From Elusimicrobiota bacterium (lineage in GTDB: Bacteria > Elusimicrobiota > Elusimicrobia > UBA1565 > UBA9628), in NCBI GenBank assembly GCA_016212855.1, contig JACRDP010000029.1, positions 186,001 through 250,000 on the forward strand: DNA of 64,000 bases. The letters are read 5' to 3'. The translations under genes and the position numbers were made by a program. The notes beneath the pieces are model-generated. The model ran no database searches and was not told where the DNA came from. It saw only the letters and a program-made list of their open reading frames with translations. This document shows positions 47,833 through 56,604 of this stretch, in pieces. The first letter of the stretch is position 1, and every line of letters starts with the position of its first letter.

Positions 47833-48891
47833 ATGAGTTCCCGGCTCTCGCTCTTGGCCCTGGCCCTGACGATCCCGCTGCTGCCCGCGTGCGATGAACA
47901 GCGCAAAGCGGCGCCCGCCGGCTCCGGCGGCGCCGCCGCCCCTCGCGAGGAAGAGTCCGATCAGCCTCGGCAGCCCGTGAAGCAGCTGGTCGCGTACGCT
48001 TCCCCGACCGATTTCACCGGGGCGGCTGCGGAGGACGTCGCGAACGGAGCGAGCGCTTTCTTCGACGGCACGCGCATGCGAGACGCCGTCAACGGCGGCC
48101 CCACGGGCGCCTTGGGCGCGCCGCGCGGCAAGCGCATCGTTTACACGGCGGCCGAATCGGAACGACGCCGCGCCGGCGGAGTCGTGCCGCCCCTGCCCGA
48201 CGACTACGATTACTCGCGCAGCGGCGCCACGCCAGGCTCGGCCAAGGGCGCGGGGGAGACCTTGCTCGGCTTCGCCCGCTTTCAGCTCGAGCAGAAATTT
48301 CCCAGCGTGGCTCCGATCATGAGCCGCCTGGGTTGGCACGCCGCCCCGCGCGTCGGCTCGAACCAGCGGCAGAATCCGTACCGCGTCACCGTCCATCACA
48401 CCCAGGGCCGCCGCGCGATGAGCGAAAACGAGGCCGCCTCGGACGTGAAGGGAACCCAGCACTATCATATGGTCGGCCGCGCGCAGGAGGGCAAGGAGGC
48501 GTTCTCCGACATCGGCTATCATTTCCTGGTCGCCGGCGACGGACGCGTGATCGAGGGCCGTCACGCGGAGTACCTCGGCGCGCACGCGGGCGGGGCCAAC
48601 GACGGCAACATCGGCATCGCGATGATGGGCGACTTCAACAAGCTCAAGCCCACCGACGCGCAGATCGAGAGCCTGACGCGCCTGGTGACCTACCTGTCGC
48701 TCAAATATAAGAAGGACCCCGCGGCGAAGGGCTTCCTCGAGCCGCACATGCACTATACGAACACCGATTGCCCGGGCAAGAACATGATGGCTATCCTCGA
48801 CGCCCTGCGCCGCGTCATCGACAAGGAGCACGACCAGATCGCCTCCGGGATCGGCGCCGACTTCATTCCGCTGGCCGTCATCGGCGCTTGA
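47833..48891 (+). CDS. N-acetylmuramoyl-L-alanine amidase lipoprotein (amidase_2/PGRP)
   Basis: A 352-aa zinc amidase predicted to cut the peptide from peptidoglycan glycan strands. The lipoprotein signal MSSRLSLLALALTIPLLPAC is followed by about 140 residues of low-complexity, Pro/Gly-rich linker. The catalytic domain (about 180-330) shows YRVTVHHTQGR (zinc His), FSDIGYHFLVAGDGRVIEGR, LGAHAGGANDGNIGIAMMGDF and the distal ligands HMHYTNTDCPGKN. It is probably anchored in the outer-membrane inner leaflet. TAAACT lies 9 nt before the start. Confidence 0.9.
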   Translation: MSSRLSLLALALTIPLLPACDEQRKAAPAGSGGAAAPREEESDQPRQPVKQLVAYASPTDFTGAAAEDVANGASAFFDGTRMRDAVNGGPTGALGAPRGKRIVYTAAESERRRAGGVVPPLPDDYDYSRSGATPGSAKGAGETLLGFARFQLEQKFPSVAPIMSRLGWHAAPRVGSNQRQNPYRVTVHHTQGRRAMSENEAASDVKGTQHYHMVGRAQEGKEAFSDIGYHFLVAGDGRVIEGRHAEYLGAHAGGANDGNIGIAMMGDFNKLKPTDAQIESLTRLVTYLSLKYKKDPAAKGFLEPHMHYTNTDCPGKNMMAILDALRRVIDKEHDQIASGIGADFIPLAVIGA

Positions 48892-48932
48892 GGGCGGTCG
48901 TCGCAATCAAATAACTTAGGTACGATAGCGCC

Positions 48933-49961
48933 ATGCTCAAGGCGCTCTTGGCGGCGTGCCTCCTGTCCCCGGCGCCCGCGTTCGCTTCCGCGATCGATCT
49001 GCACCTGCATCTTCCCATGATCGAGAAGCAGGTGAACCTGAAGGACTTGGAGGCGGCCGACGTTCGCCTGATCGTCGCCGTCGCCTATGCTCCGCCGGTT
49101 CTGTCCCAGCTGCTGCGCGGCGGCTACGCGAACGAGGTGCTGCGGCAGTTCGCGAAGATCCGGCGCTGGGCCGCCCGAGATCCGCGCGTCGTCATCGTCC
49201 GCACGCCCGACGAGGCTGAAGCCGTGCTGAAGTCGAAAGAGTGGCGCCTGGGCGTGATCCTCGCCGCCGAGGGCGCCGGGGGGGCGGACACGATCCCGCG
49301 CCTGGAGACGCTCTGGAACGCGGGCCTGCGGATGCTGACGATCGCGCACTTCAAGAGCACCTCGTGGGGCGGCGCCGCCGCGGTGCGCTACTGGCCGTGG
49401 GCCAGCTGCGTTCCCGGCGGGAAGGACAACGGGCGGCGCAGCCCTCGCGGGCTGTCCGGCGAAGGGGAGAAGCTGGCGGATTGGGCCGTCGCGAAGGGGC
49501 TCATCCTCGACTTGACCCATGCGAGCGACAAGACCGCGTTCGACCTGGCGCGGCGCCATCCGGAGCTGCCGCTGCTGTTTTCGCACGAGGCCGCACGCGA
49601 GCTGACTCCCTGCGAACGGACGATTTCGCCGGAGCTGCTGCGCGAGGTCAAGCGCAGCCACGGCCTCGTGGGGCTTACTCTCGCGGCGAACTACGCGGGC
49701 GGTACCATGGAGTCCTTGAAGGCCCACGCGGCCGCGCTCGCGCGGGACGCCGGCGCCGAGTCCGTGACGATCGGCTCGGATTTCAACGGCCTGATCGAGC
49801 CGATCGGAGGCGCGGAAGGGCCGTCACGGTACGCGGCGGTCTTGAAAGAGATGCTATCGGCGGGGATTCCCGCCGATCGCAGCGCAGAAGCCTTCGTCGG
49901 TTATTGGAGGACGACCCGGGTGGTCCGTCCGGCGGAGAACGGCGGAACGAAGACGCGTTAG
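48933..49961 (+). CDS. Membrane dipeptidase family protein (M19)
   Basis: Zinc dipeptidase of the renal-dipeptidase family, 342 aa, with signal peptide MLKALLAACLLSPAPAFASA. Metal and catalytic motifs are visible: IDLHLHLP (bridging HxH/D region), LAAEGAGG (Glu), LDLTHASDKTAFD (His), LLFSHEAAREL (His) and IGSDFNGLIEP (Asp). It likely splits dipeptides, including D-amino-acid-containing ones from the wall, consistent with the amidase before it. ATG 48933 lies 6 nt after TACGAT. Confidence 0.88.
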   Translation: MLKALLAACLLSPAPAFASAIDLHLHLPMIEKQVNLKDLEAADVRLIVAVAYAPPVLSQLLRGGYANEVLRQFAKIRRWAARDPRVVIVRTPDEAEAVLKSKEWRLGVILAAEGAGGADTIPRLETLWNAGLRMLTIAHFKSTSWGGAAAVRYWPWASCVPGGKDNGRRSPRGLSGEGEKLADWAVAKGLILDLTHASDKTAFDLARRHPELPLLFSHEAARELTPCERTISPELLREVKRSHGLVGLTLAANYAGGTMESLKAHAAALARDAGAESVTIGSDFNGLIEPIGGAEGPSRYAAVLKEMLSAGIPADRSAEAFVGYWRTTRVVRPAENGGTKTR

Positions 49962-50004
49962 CGGCTCCTTCGTTTTTAGAAAATTAGTTATTATTTTTTC
50001 AGCA

Positions 50005-50034
50005 CTATTTGCTGTCGGCGCCGGCAGTGAATAG
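50005..50034. terminator. Imperfect hairpin between convergent genes
   Basis: CTATTTGCTGTCGGC and GCCGGCAGTGAATAG pair at 12 of 15 positions, preceded on the plus strand by an AT-rich TTATTATTTTTTC. It lies between the convergent dipeptidase gene and the 50137 gene and could terminate both. The rest of 49962-50136 shows no gene. Confidence 0.4.
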
Positions 50035-50136
50035 CATTGAAAAATGCGGCGTAATTTTTCGCGACGCGCGGGAAATTTCCCGGCTAGCCACGAGCGACCG
50101 GAGACAGCCGCAACGACAGAGGATCGTCCTCAGCGG

Positions 50137-50928
50137 CTAGTGCCGCTCGTAGTAAAACCCGACGTCCTTCGCGTCGTCGGGGTTGATGACGAGGAGCTCG
50201 TCGGTCGTGAAGAACGGCTTCCAGTTCACGATGTCGACGAACACGGCGATGCGCGGCAGGATCTTGTCCGCGCCCTGAGCGATCGGGCCCTTCGCCTTGA
50301 AGGTGAAGATCTTCGGCGCGGACTCGATCATGTCGAACTTGCCGGTGATGTCGGCCTGGAAAAAGTCGGCGACCTTGTCCGCGGAGAGGCGGGTGTTGAT
50401 CCGCTTGTGCAGGTAGTCGCCGCCGGTGGCGTCGTGAGAGCCGAAGTAGGCGCCGGGCACGTAGTCTTCCCACGTCGAGGAGACCTTGCCCTCCCAGTTG
50501 ATCTCCTCGTCGGCCTGGCCGTTCTCTTTGCGGATGAGCACGGCGCCGGCGAGGGAGCCTTTTTCGGTCAAGGTCAGCTCGCTGACGGCCTTGCTCGCGT
50601 CCACCTCGATGCCGCCGGCCGCGGCGACCTTGACGGGCTTGAGCGAGAAGCGCAGCTTGTCGATCTGTCCGATGCGGAACAGGTACAGGCGCGGCACCCA
50701 GTTGCAGACGCGCAGGCGCTCCGGCAGGAGCGGGACCGGCAGGCGCGTGTACTCGGCGAGGATCGCGTAGCCGGACGTCGGGTTGTCCTTGTCGGCCTTG
50801 ATGATCAGGGCCATGACGTCCTGCTTCCTGATCTGGGTGGAGCCCCACGAGCCCTCGGGGATCGGGCCGGCCACGGCGGCCGCGGCGAGGACGGAGACGA
50901 GAACGAGCGAGTGAACGAGGTTCTTCAT
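50137..50928 (-). CDS. Hypothetical secreted protein paired with the haem oxygenase gene
   Basis: A 263-aa protein with signal peptide NLVHSLVLVSVLAAAAVAG. The mature part is beta-rich (YAILAEYTRLPVPLLPERLRVCNW, LRFSLKPVKVAAAGGIEVDA) with a Trp/Tyr-containing middle (INWEGKVSSTWEDYVPGAYFG); no motif I can name. It begins 7 nt after the end of the cyclooxygenase-like gene on the same strand and is probably co-expressed, so it may be an accessory or substrate-delivery protein; that is inference. Confidence 0.7.
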   Translation of the reverse strand: MKNLVHSLVLVSVLAAAAVAGPIPEGSWGSTQIRKQDVMALIIKADKDNPTSGYAILAEYTRLPVPLLPERLRVCNWVPRLYLFRIGQIDKLRFSLKPVKVAAAGGIEVDASKAVSELTLTEKGSLAGAVLIRKENGQADEEINWEGKVSSTWEDYVPGAYFGSHDATGGDYLHKRINTRLSADKVADFFQADITGKFDMIESAPKIFTFKAKGPIAQGADKILPRIAVFVDIVNWKPFFTTDELLVINPDDAKDVGFYYERH

Positions 50929-50935
50929 ATAGCTC

Positions 50936-53900
50936 CTAGAATCCGAACAGGCCCTTGGCCACGAGCCAGGGGATGAGGATGTACAGGGTCACGTCGCGGA
51001 CGAGATAGTACGAGACGACGGCCGCGATCGCGATCCAGCCCAAGCGCCACACGGTCGAGAAGAAGGTTCCGGCCGCGCGGACGTCGGTCATGACCCGCGC
51101 GGGCGTGTACGGCAGGACGAGGCTGCCCGCGAGCGTGCGGACGGCTCCGCCCAGCTTCTTCAGGTCGGACTTCGCCTTCTCTTTCAGAGTCGGCTTGCCG
51201 CCGGGGTTCGCCGCGCGGAGGTCCGGGTGGACCCCGTCGAGCGCGCGCTCGGCCATGATGTCGGCCTGGGCCGAGCCCTGGTAGAACCGGAGCAGCATGT
51301 CGCGGCTGATCGCGGGAACGAGGGCCTTATCCTCGTTGGCCACGCGGTCGGCGTACAACTGCAGCAGCTGATCCGTGCGCTTCTTCACCGCGAGTCCGCC
51401 GAGGAAGCGGTAGAACGGGCCGCCGATGCCTTCCTGCTTGGCGCGCCAGCGGTTGCCCTCGCGCAGGCGCGAGAAGTCGTAGGCGGTCATGTAGTCGCGG
51501 CCGGGCGCGTAGGTGGAGAACATCTTGTCGAACTCCTCCATGTCCACGTCGCCGGGCTTGATGCCCTTTTCGTTGCCTTCCGCCGCGTAGATGCGCGTGG
51601 TGGAGGGTCCCTGCGCCTTGACCATGTTCGGAACGTAGATCGCCAGCGGGTTGAAGAGGATGCCGGCGTTCCAGCGGGCCTTGAGGCCCAGGCCGCGCTG
51701 AGTGCGGTGTCCGAAGACGATGTGCGAGATCAGAGCGGTCTTGAACGCGCTGATCTTGCCCAGGCCGTGCTCGTTGAGCGCGCGATAGCTGCGCCAGACG
51801 GTCGCCACATTGGAGCCCGGCTGCACGAGGAACGAATAGCGCTTCTCGATCGCGCTGTCGCCGGGAACGTCGGCGGCCTTCGTGATCTGAGCCTCGTAGC
51901 CCTCGCGCAGACGGTTCTGCAGGGCGATCTTGAGGATTTGCATGTCGTTCTCATACACGTCCGTCGCCTTCATGACGGAGCGCGCCGAGAGCGCCGTGAG
52001 GCCCGCGAGGACCGCCACGACCGGGTTCGTCCCGATCAGGGTCCAGGCGGCGAACAGGCCGCCGTACAGCGCGACCCGCGCGCCGAGCCTGCCGAGAACC
52101 GCGGCGACGCGCGCCGTCTTTTCGCCCTGGAACAACGTCGGGAACATCGAATGGCGGCGGTCCGTATAGGCGCTCTGCCACGTCTTCTGCATGTAGCGCC
52201 ACGCGAGCATGCGCTTGTAGTAGAGGAGAACCGGCAGGCCCAGCGCGAGCATCGCGACGGGCACGACGGTGAAGGCGGAAACGGCTACGCCGAGCCACGC
52301 CGAGAAGGCGGTGAACGTGCCGATCGCGAGCAGCCGCATCGTCTTCTTAAGAATCTTGCTTGAGTTCTCGTTGGCCTTGTCGAGCAGGCGCACCGGGAAC
52401 GTCTCGGTGTCCTGCCACGGGGCGAACCAGCGCGTGACGCCTTCCATCGAAGCGATGACGGCGGGGCCGTTGGGCAGGCCCTTCATCGCGCGGGCGATCA
52501 CGCCGCCCATGCCGCCGCTGTGCCACGCCCACTCCATGCCTTCGTAGGTGTAGTCCTTGTGCGTGTAGAACTCGGTCAGATGGCGGTTGCTCTTCACGCG
52601 CCGGGGCGCGTTGAGCACGAACTGGTAGAACTGGGTGAAGCCCAGCGCGAAGCCCGCGGGCTTGGGCTCGGCCAGGATGCCGATGCCCGGGGGCACGGCC
52701 TCGATGTCGCCCTCGAACGTGCGCTCGAGCTCCTTGGCGAGCTCGGCGTCGCCGCCGGTCAGCTCGAGGAAGCTTTTCACGGGCGGCTCGCCGAGCGAGC
52801 GGCGGAACTCGTTGTAGGAGCCCGTGCCGTCGGTCATCTCGCGGAAGATGTCGAGCATCGCGAGGTCGGTGAGCTGGCCGTTCTGCTGGTTCTTGAACTG
52901 GGTCAGCGCCGTGGGGAAATTATGGAGCTTGAGCGCGCCGGCCGACTTCTTGACGAAGGAGTAGGCGAGCACGTCGTAGCCGTATTTCTCCACGATCGGG
53001 CGCGTGTTCTGGTGGACGAAGTCGATCAGCTCGGCGCGGCCGAGCATGCGGTCGGTGCCGGGCTCGATGAACTCGTGCTGGTCGAGGATCAACTCGTGCA
53101 GGCGGTACACCATGCGGAAGTGCTTGGGCACCTGGAACGGGCCGTCGTGGTGCTCCCACTTCGAGCCGGGCATGCCCCAGATCACGTCGTTGTTGGAGAC
53201 CGGCTTGATGAGCTTGGCGAACCACGGGTGGCGGTAGGACATGCGCATCAGCCAGGCCTTGATCTTCGGGCCGAAGAGGCCGTAGAACTCGGCGTGCATG
53301 CCTTCTTGAAGAGTAGGATGCTGAAGGAGGTCCTCGGTCCACTCCGTCGTGTGGATCTGGTTGATGCTCGCGACGTTGATCTTGCGGGCGTAGTCGAAGA
53401 GCGCCGCGTCGTCCCAGCCCGGGTTGAACTTCCGGATATGGTCGACGATGTTGTTGTGGTTCACGACGAACGCCCAGTGCAGGAAGGAGAGCAGGGGGTT
53501 GTAGTTGTTCGTGAAGCCGGAGAGGTCGATGCCGGGCTTGGCCGGGTTGGCGGGCAGGCGGCCGTTCTCGTCGACGAGCATCTTGCCGTCGGTCCAGGTG
53601 CGCAGCGGCTTCTGCTCCTCTTCGTTCGTGCCGTAGATCTGGGCCTGGATCCAGGCCTGGGTCCGCTCGTTCATGATCGTCGGTCGGCCGTTATCGGTCA
53701 CACGGGTCGGGTCTTTGCTGGTGCGGTCGACGACCATCTCCTTCTCTTTCCAGCCTTCCTTGGCGGGCATCTCGACCTTGTGAGGATTCTCGGTGATCGG
53801 GTCGCGCTTCGTGTTGCCGCCGAAGTTGTGGAACTGGAACTGGATCCAGCCGCCGGCGAGGTCGTTGAGGATGAGCGCGGGCTGGAAGATCGTCTTGCCG

Positions 53901-54874
53901 CCGATCTCGAGACGGTGTTTGAGCTTGCCGATCTCGCGCGCCTTGAGCATCAGGTTCTCGGCGTCGGGGCGGACCTTCTTGGGAGGGATGTTGGAGCCGT
54001 CGCGCGTGTTCTCGGCGCCCATGCGCGGGTTCTCTTTGTCGGAAACCCACGAGCCGTCGGCGGTGTAGCCGCGCTTGGCCTGCAGGGGCTCCTCGCCCTT
54101 GGGCTTCACGTCGTTGGAGGCGTAGTCGTTGGGATCGGTGAGGGTGTCGGAGCGGACGAAGCGGATCTTGGCGATCAGGTAGGCGAGGCCGAGCTTGGTG
54201 GGCCACTTATCCCACGACACGCGGCGGTTCGGGTCCTTCGCGAACTTCAGGTTGGCCCACTGCAGGATGTTGTAGAAGGCGTTCCAGTAAACGTACTTGG
54301 CCGGGCCGACGCCGACGCGCGAGGAGCGCGGCGCGAACAGCTCGGGGTTGGTCTCGGGGCCGACGGGTCCGGCCTTGGCGGCGGGGGCCAGGGGGGCCGC
54401 GCCTTCACCGGCCGCGCCGGGGACCGCGTCGTCGGACTTCGCGGCGGCGGAGCCGCTATAAAAGGAATCGAGCGCGGGAGCGGCCGCGGCGGCGTCTTTC
54501 TTGTCTCCGTTCAGGCTGGCGCCGAGGGCGACGGCGGCCGCGAGCGGCGTCGCGGGCTTCGCGGCGATCGCGGCGGCGGGCGAGACGCTGGCGGTGGGAG
54601 CGACCAGCGCGACGGGAGCAGCGAGAGCGGGCGCGGGCGTCATGCTGAGACCGGAAAGCGAGGGGGCGATCAGACCGGCGCCGGACAAGGAGGGCGCCGA
54701 GATCGGGGCGAAGCCGCCGCCGAGCTGTGGGATGACGGCCGGGCCCGTGACGGGCGCCACGCCGGCGCGGGCGTTGATCGCCTGCGCGAACGACTGCAGC
54801 GGCGCGCAGACGCAGAGAATGGAGGAGAGGAGAGCGGCGACGGCCTTGCGCGGAGCGAAGGGGGTCTTGGTCAT
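50936..54874 (-). CDS. Cyclooxygenase/alpha-dioxygenase-like haem peroxidase with membrane anchors
   Basis: A 1312-aa protein. It has a signal peptide (AALLSSILCVCAPLQSFAQA), an Ala/Pro low-complexity region to about residue 190, then an animal-haem-peroxidase domain at about 290-840. Key features match prostaglandin synthase and plant alpha-dioxygenase: GGWIQFQFHNFGG (distal His349), FVVNHNNIVDHIRKFNPGWDDAALF, INQIHTTEWTEDLL, and MVYRLHELILD with candidate radical Tyr590 and proximal His593. Hydrophobic pairs at about 845-885 and 935-963 and a C-terminal one at 1277-1312 suggest membrane attachment. Predicted role: oxygenation of unsaturated fatty chains; peroxidase-only activity is possible. 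Far longer than COX (about 600 aa). Confidence 0.85.
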   Translation of the reverse strand: MTKTPFAPRKAVAALLSSILCVCAPLQSFAQAINARAGVAPVTGPAVIPQLGGGFAPISAPSLSGAGLIAPSLSGLSMTPAPALAAPVALVAPTASVSPAAAIAAKPATPLAAAVALGASLNGDKKDAAAAAPALDSFYSGSAAAKSDDAVPGAAGEGAAPLAPAAKAGPVGPETNPELFAPRSSRVGVGPAKYVYWNAFYNILQWANLKFAKDPNRRVSWDKWPTKLGLAYLIAKIRFVRSDTLTDPNDYASNDVKPKGEEPLQAKRGYTADGSWVSDKENPRMGAENTRDGSNIPPKKVRPDAENLMLKAREIGKLKHRLEIGGKTIFQPALILNDLAGGWIQFQFHNFGGNTKRDPITENPHKVEMPAKEGWKEKEMVVDRTSKDPTRVTDNGRPTIMNERTQAWIQAQIYGTNEEEQKPLRTWTDGKMLVDENGRLPANPAKPGIDLSGFTNNYNPLLSFLHWAFVVNHNNIVDHIRKFNPGWDDAALFDYARKINVASINQIHTTEWTEDLLQHPTLQEGMHAEFYGLFGPKIKAWLMRMSYRHPWFAKLIKPVSNNDVIWGMPGSKWEHHDGPFQVPKHFRMVYRLHELILDQHEFIEPGTDRMLGRAELIDFVHQNTRPIVEKYGYDVLAYSFVKKSAGALKLHNFPTALTQFKNQQNGQLTDLAMLDIFREMTDGTGSYNEFRRSLGEPPVKSFLELTGGDAELAKELERTFEGDIEAVPPGIGILAEPKPAGFALGFTQFYQFVLNAPRRVKSNRHLTEFYTHKDYTYEGMEWAWHSGGMGGVIARAMKGLPNGPAVIASMEGVTRWFAPWQDTETFPVRLLDKANENSSKILKKTMRLLAIGTFTAFSAWLGVAVSAFTVVPVAMLALGLPVLLYYKRMLAWRYMQKTWQSAYTDRRHSMFPTLFQGEKTARVAAVLGRLGARVALYGGLFAAWTLIGTNPVVAVLAGLTALSARSVMKATDVYENDMQILKIALQNRLREGYEAQITKAADVPGDSAIEKRYSFLVQPGSNVATVWRSYRALNEHGLGKISAFKTALISHIVFGHRTQRGLGLKARWNAGILFNPLAIYVPNMVKAQGPSTTRIYAAEGNEKGIKPGDVDMEEFDKMFSTYAPGRDYMTAYDFSRLREGNRWRAKQEGIGGPFYRFLGGLAVKKRTDQLLQLYADRVANEDKALVPAISRDMLLRFYQGSAQADIMAERALDGVHPDLRAANPGGKPTLKEKAKSDLKKLGGAVRTLAGSLVLPYTPARVMTDVRAAGTFFSTVWRLGWIAIAAVVSYYLVRDVTLYILIPWLVAKGLFGF

Positions 54875-54953
54875 GGAGCGATCTTACCAAGCTGCGTGAA
54901 AATCCCTCTGAAGCGGAAGGCCTAGGGAAGATTTGGAATACGGCCCAGAAGAA

Positions 54954-55865
54954 TTAGGCCTTATTGCGGGTCAGGATGGACGCGACGATCGCCGCGATCA
55001 GGGTGCCGCCGATGACGGCGAGCGAGGCGCCCGTCGAAACGTGGTAGAAGTCCTTGATGATCATCTTAACCCCGACGAATACGAGCACCGCGGAAACGCC
55101 GTGCTTGAGGTATTTGAACTCCGTCATCGAGCCCGCGAGCAGGAAGTAGGTCGAGCGCAAGCCCATGACCGCGAAAATGTTGGACGTGTAGACGACGAAC
55201 AGGTCCGAGCTGACGCCGAGCGCCGCGGGGATCGAGTCCACGGCGAAGATCAGGTCGGTGGCCTCGATGACGACGAGCGCGGCGAACAGCGGCGTCGCGT
55301 GCAGGACGCCGTCGAGCCGCGTGAAGAAGCGGTGGCCGTGCAGTCCCGTGGTCACGGGCAGGAACTTATGCAGGAGCCGCAGCGCGGGGTTTTTCCCCGG
55401 CTCCATCTGCTCGTCGCCGGCGAACATCATCTTGCCGCCGGTGAACACGAGGATCGCGCCGAACACGTAGAACATCAGGTGCGACGCCTCGAGCAACGAC
55501 AGGCCCGCGAAGATGAAGATGAAGCGCATCGCGATCGCGCCCAAAATGCCCCAGTGCAGCACGCGCGGCTGGTTTTCGGCGTCGATGTTGAAGAACGCGA
55601 AGATGAGGATGAAGACGAAGAGATTGTCGACGGATAACGATTGCTCCAAAATGTAGGCCGAGACGAACTGGAAGGCCTTGTCGTGGCCGTAGACGAAGTA
55701 AACCGCGAGGGCGAAGATTCCGGCCAGCGCCCACCACACGGCGACCATCCGCGCGGCCTGGGGCACGGTCATGACGTGCGCCTTCTTCTGAAGGATGCCG
55801 AGATCGAACACCATCATGACGGTTATGACGAGGACGAAGCCGGCCCACAACCAGGTGACTGCCAT
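54954..55865 (-). CDS. TerC/Alx family membrane protein
   Basis: A 303-aa polytopic membrane protein of the TerC family, associated with manganese export and metallation of secreted proteins. It has about eight hydrophobic segments, the acidic motif EQSLSVDNLFVFILIF and the second acidic motif EATDLIFAVDSIPAALG with SSDLFVVYTSNIFAVMGLR. Only 26 bp separate it from divergent rnhA, so there is no room for a yybP-ykoY riboswitch. TAGAAT lies 9 nt before its ATG. Confidence 0.93.
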   Translation of the reverse strand: MAVTWLWAGFVLVITVMMVFDLGILQKKAHVMTVPQAARMVAVWWALAGIFALAVYFVYGHDKAFQFVSAYILEQSLSVDNLFVFILIFAFFNIDAENQPRVLHWGILGAIAMRFIFIFAGLSLLEASHLMFYVFGAILVFTGGKMMFAGDEQMEPGKNPALRLLHKFLPVTTGLHGHRFFTRLDGVLHATPLFAALVVIEATDLIFAVDSIPAALGVSSDLFVVYTSNIFAVMGLRSTYFLLAGSMTEFKYLKHGVSAVLVFVGVKMIIKDFYHVSTGASLAVIGGTLIAAIVASILTRNKA

Positions 55866-55874
55866 AGGACGGAA

Positions 55875-55884
55875 ATTCTACCAT
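55875..55884. promoter_or_regulatory. Overlapping divergent -10 boxes (terC/rnhA)
   Basis: ATTCTA (55875-55880) is TAGAAT on the minus strand, 9 nt before the terC start, and TACCAT (55879-55884) on the plus strand ends 7 nt before the rnhA ATG. The two boxes share two bases, so polymerase could not initiate in both directions at once. Confidence 0.45.
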
Positions 55885-55891
55885 TAACGCG

Positions 55892-56602
55892 ATGATCCTC
55901 CTTTTTACGGACGGCGCCTGTTCGGGAAATCCCGGGCCCGGCGGCTGGGCCTGCGTGATCGCGAGCGCCGACGGGCGCGTCATCGAGCGCGCGGGGCGGG
56001 AGGAGCCCACGACGAATAACCGCATGGAGCTGGGCGGGGTGATCGCCGGCCTGCGCGCCGTCGAGGCGTTGCCCGGCCGCGTCGTCGTCCACACCGATTC
56101 GACCTACGTCATCGAGGGCATCACGAACTGGATTCGCGGCTGGAAGCGCCGCGGCTGGACCACCGCCGCGGGTGAACCGGTGAAAAACGAGGACCTGTGG
56201 CGCGTGCTCGAGGCGCTCGTCGCCGCGCGCGGGCGCGGAGGCGTGGAGTGGCGCTGGGTGAAGGGTCACGACGGCCACGACGCGAACGAACGCTGCGACG
56301 AGCTCGCGGTCGCGGCGGCCAAGCGCAAGCCGTACGATTTATACGAAGGGCCTCTGATGAGCTATCCGTACGGCTCGCTGCTGCCCTCCGAGGCGAAGGC
56401 TTTGCCCGCGCGCCCGAAAGCCGGGGATAAAAAAGCCGACACCCGCCCCGTCTCCTATCTTTCCTATTTGGACGGCAAGGTGATGCGCCACGCGACCTGG
56501 GCCGAGTGCTCGGCTCGCGTCAACGGCACGCCGGCGAAGTTCAAGAAGGTCCGCTCCGAGGATGAGGCCGCGGCCGCGCGCAAGTCCTGGGGATTAGAGT
56601 AA
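55892..56602 (+). CDS. rnhA: Ribonuclease HI with C-terminal viroplasmin-like domain
   Basis: Cuts RNA in RNA-DNA hybrids. Residues 1-150 are RNase HI with the carboxylate set in [34 protein letters not shown] and NERCDELA, plus [11 protein letters not shown]. After a Pro/Lys linker, residues about 190-236 ([24 protein letters not shown], then [13 protein letters not shown]) resemble the viroplasmin/hybrid-binding domain, which in most known proteins is at the N-terminus. The 236-aa length reflects this fusion. Confidence 0.9.
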   Translation: MILLFTDGACSGNPGPGGWACVIASADGRVIERAGREEPTTNNRMELGGVIAGLRAVEALPGRVVVHTDSTYVIEGITNWIRGWKRRGWTTAAGEPVKNEDLWRVLEALVAARGRGGVEWRWVKGHDGHDANERCDELAVAAAKRKPYDLYEGPLMSYPYGSLLPSEAKALPARPKAGDKKADTRPVSYLSYLDGKVMRHATWAECSARVNGTPAKFKKVRSEDEAAAARKSWGLE

Positions 56603-56604
56603 CC

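Noticed and set aside
52520-54925. 801-aa plus-strand ORF
   Set aside because: Antisense shadow of the haem-oxygenase gene; low-complexity Val/Glu/Leu/Gly composition and no motifs.
55866-55891. yybP-ykoY manganese riboswitch before terC
   Set aside because: Only 26 bp separate terC from rnhA, too short for the roughly 100-nt aptamer.
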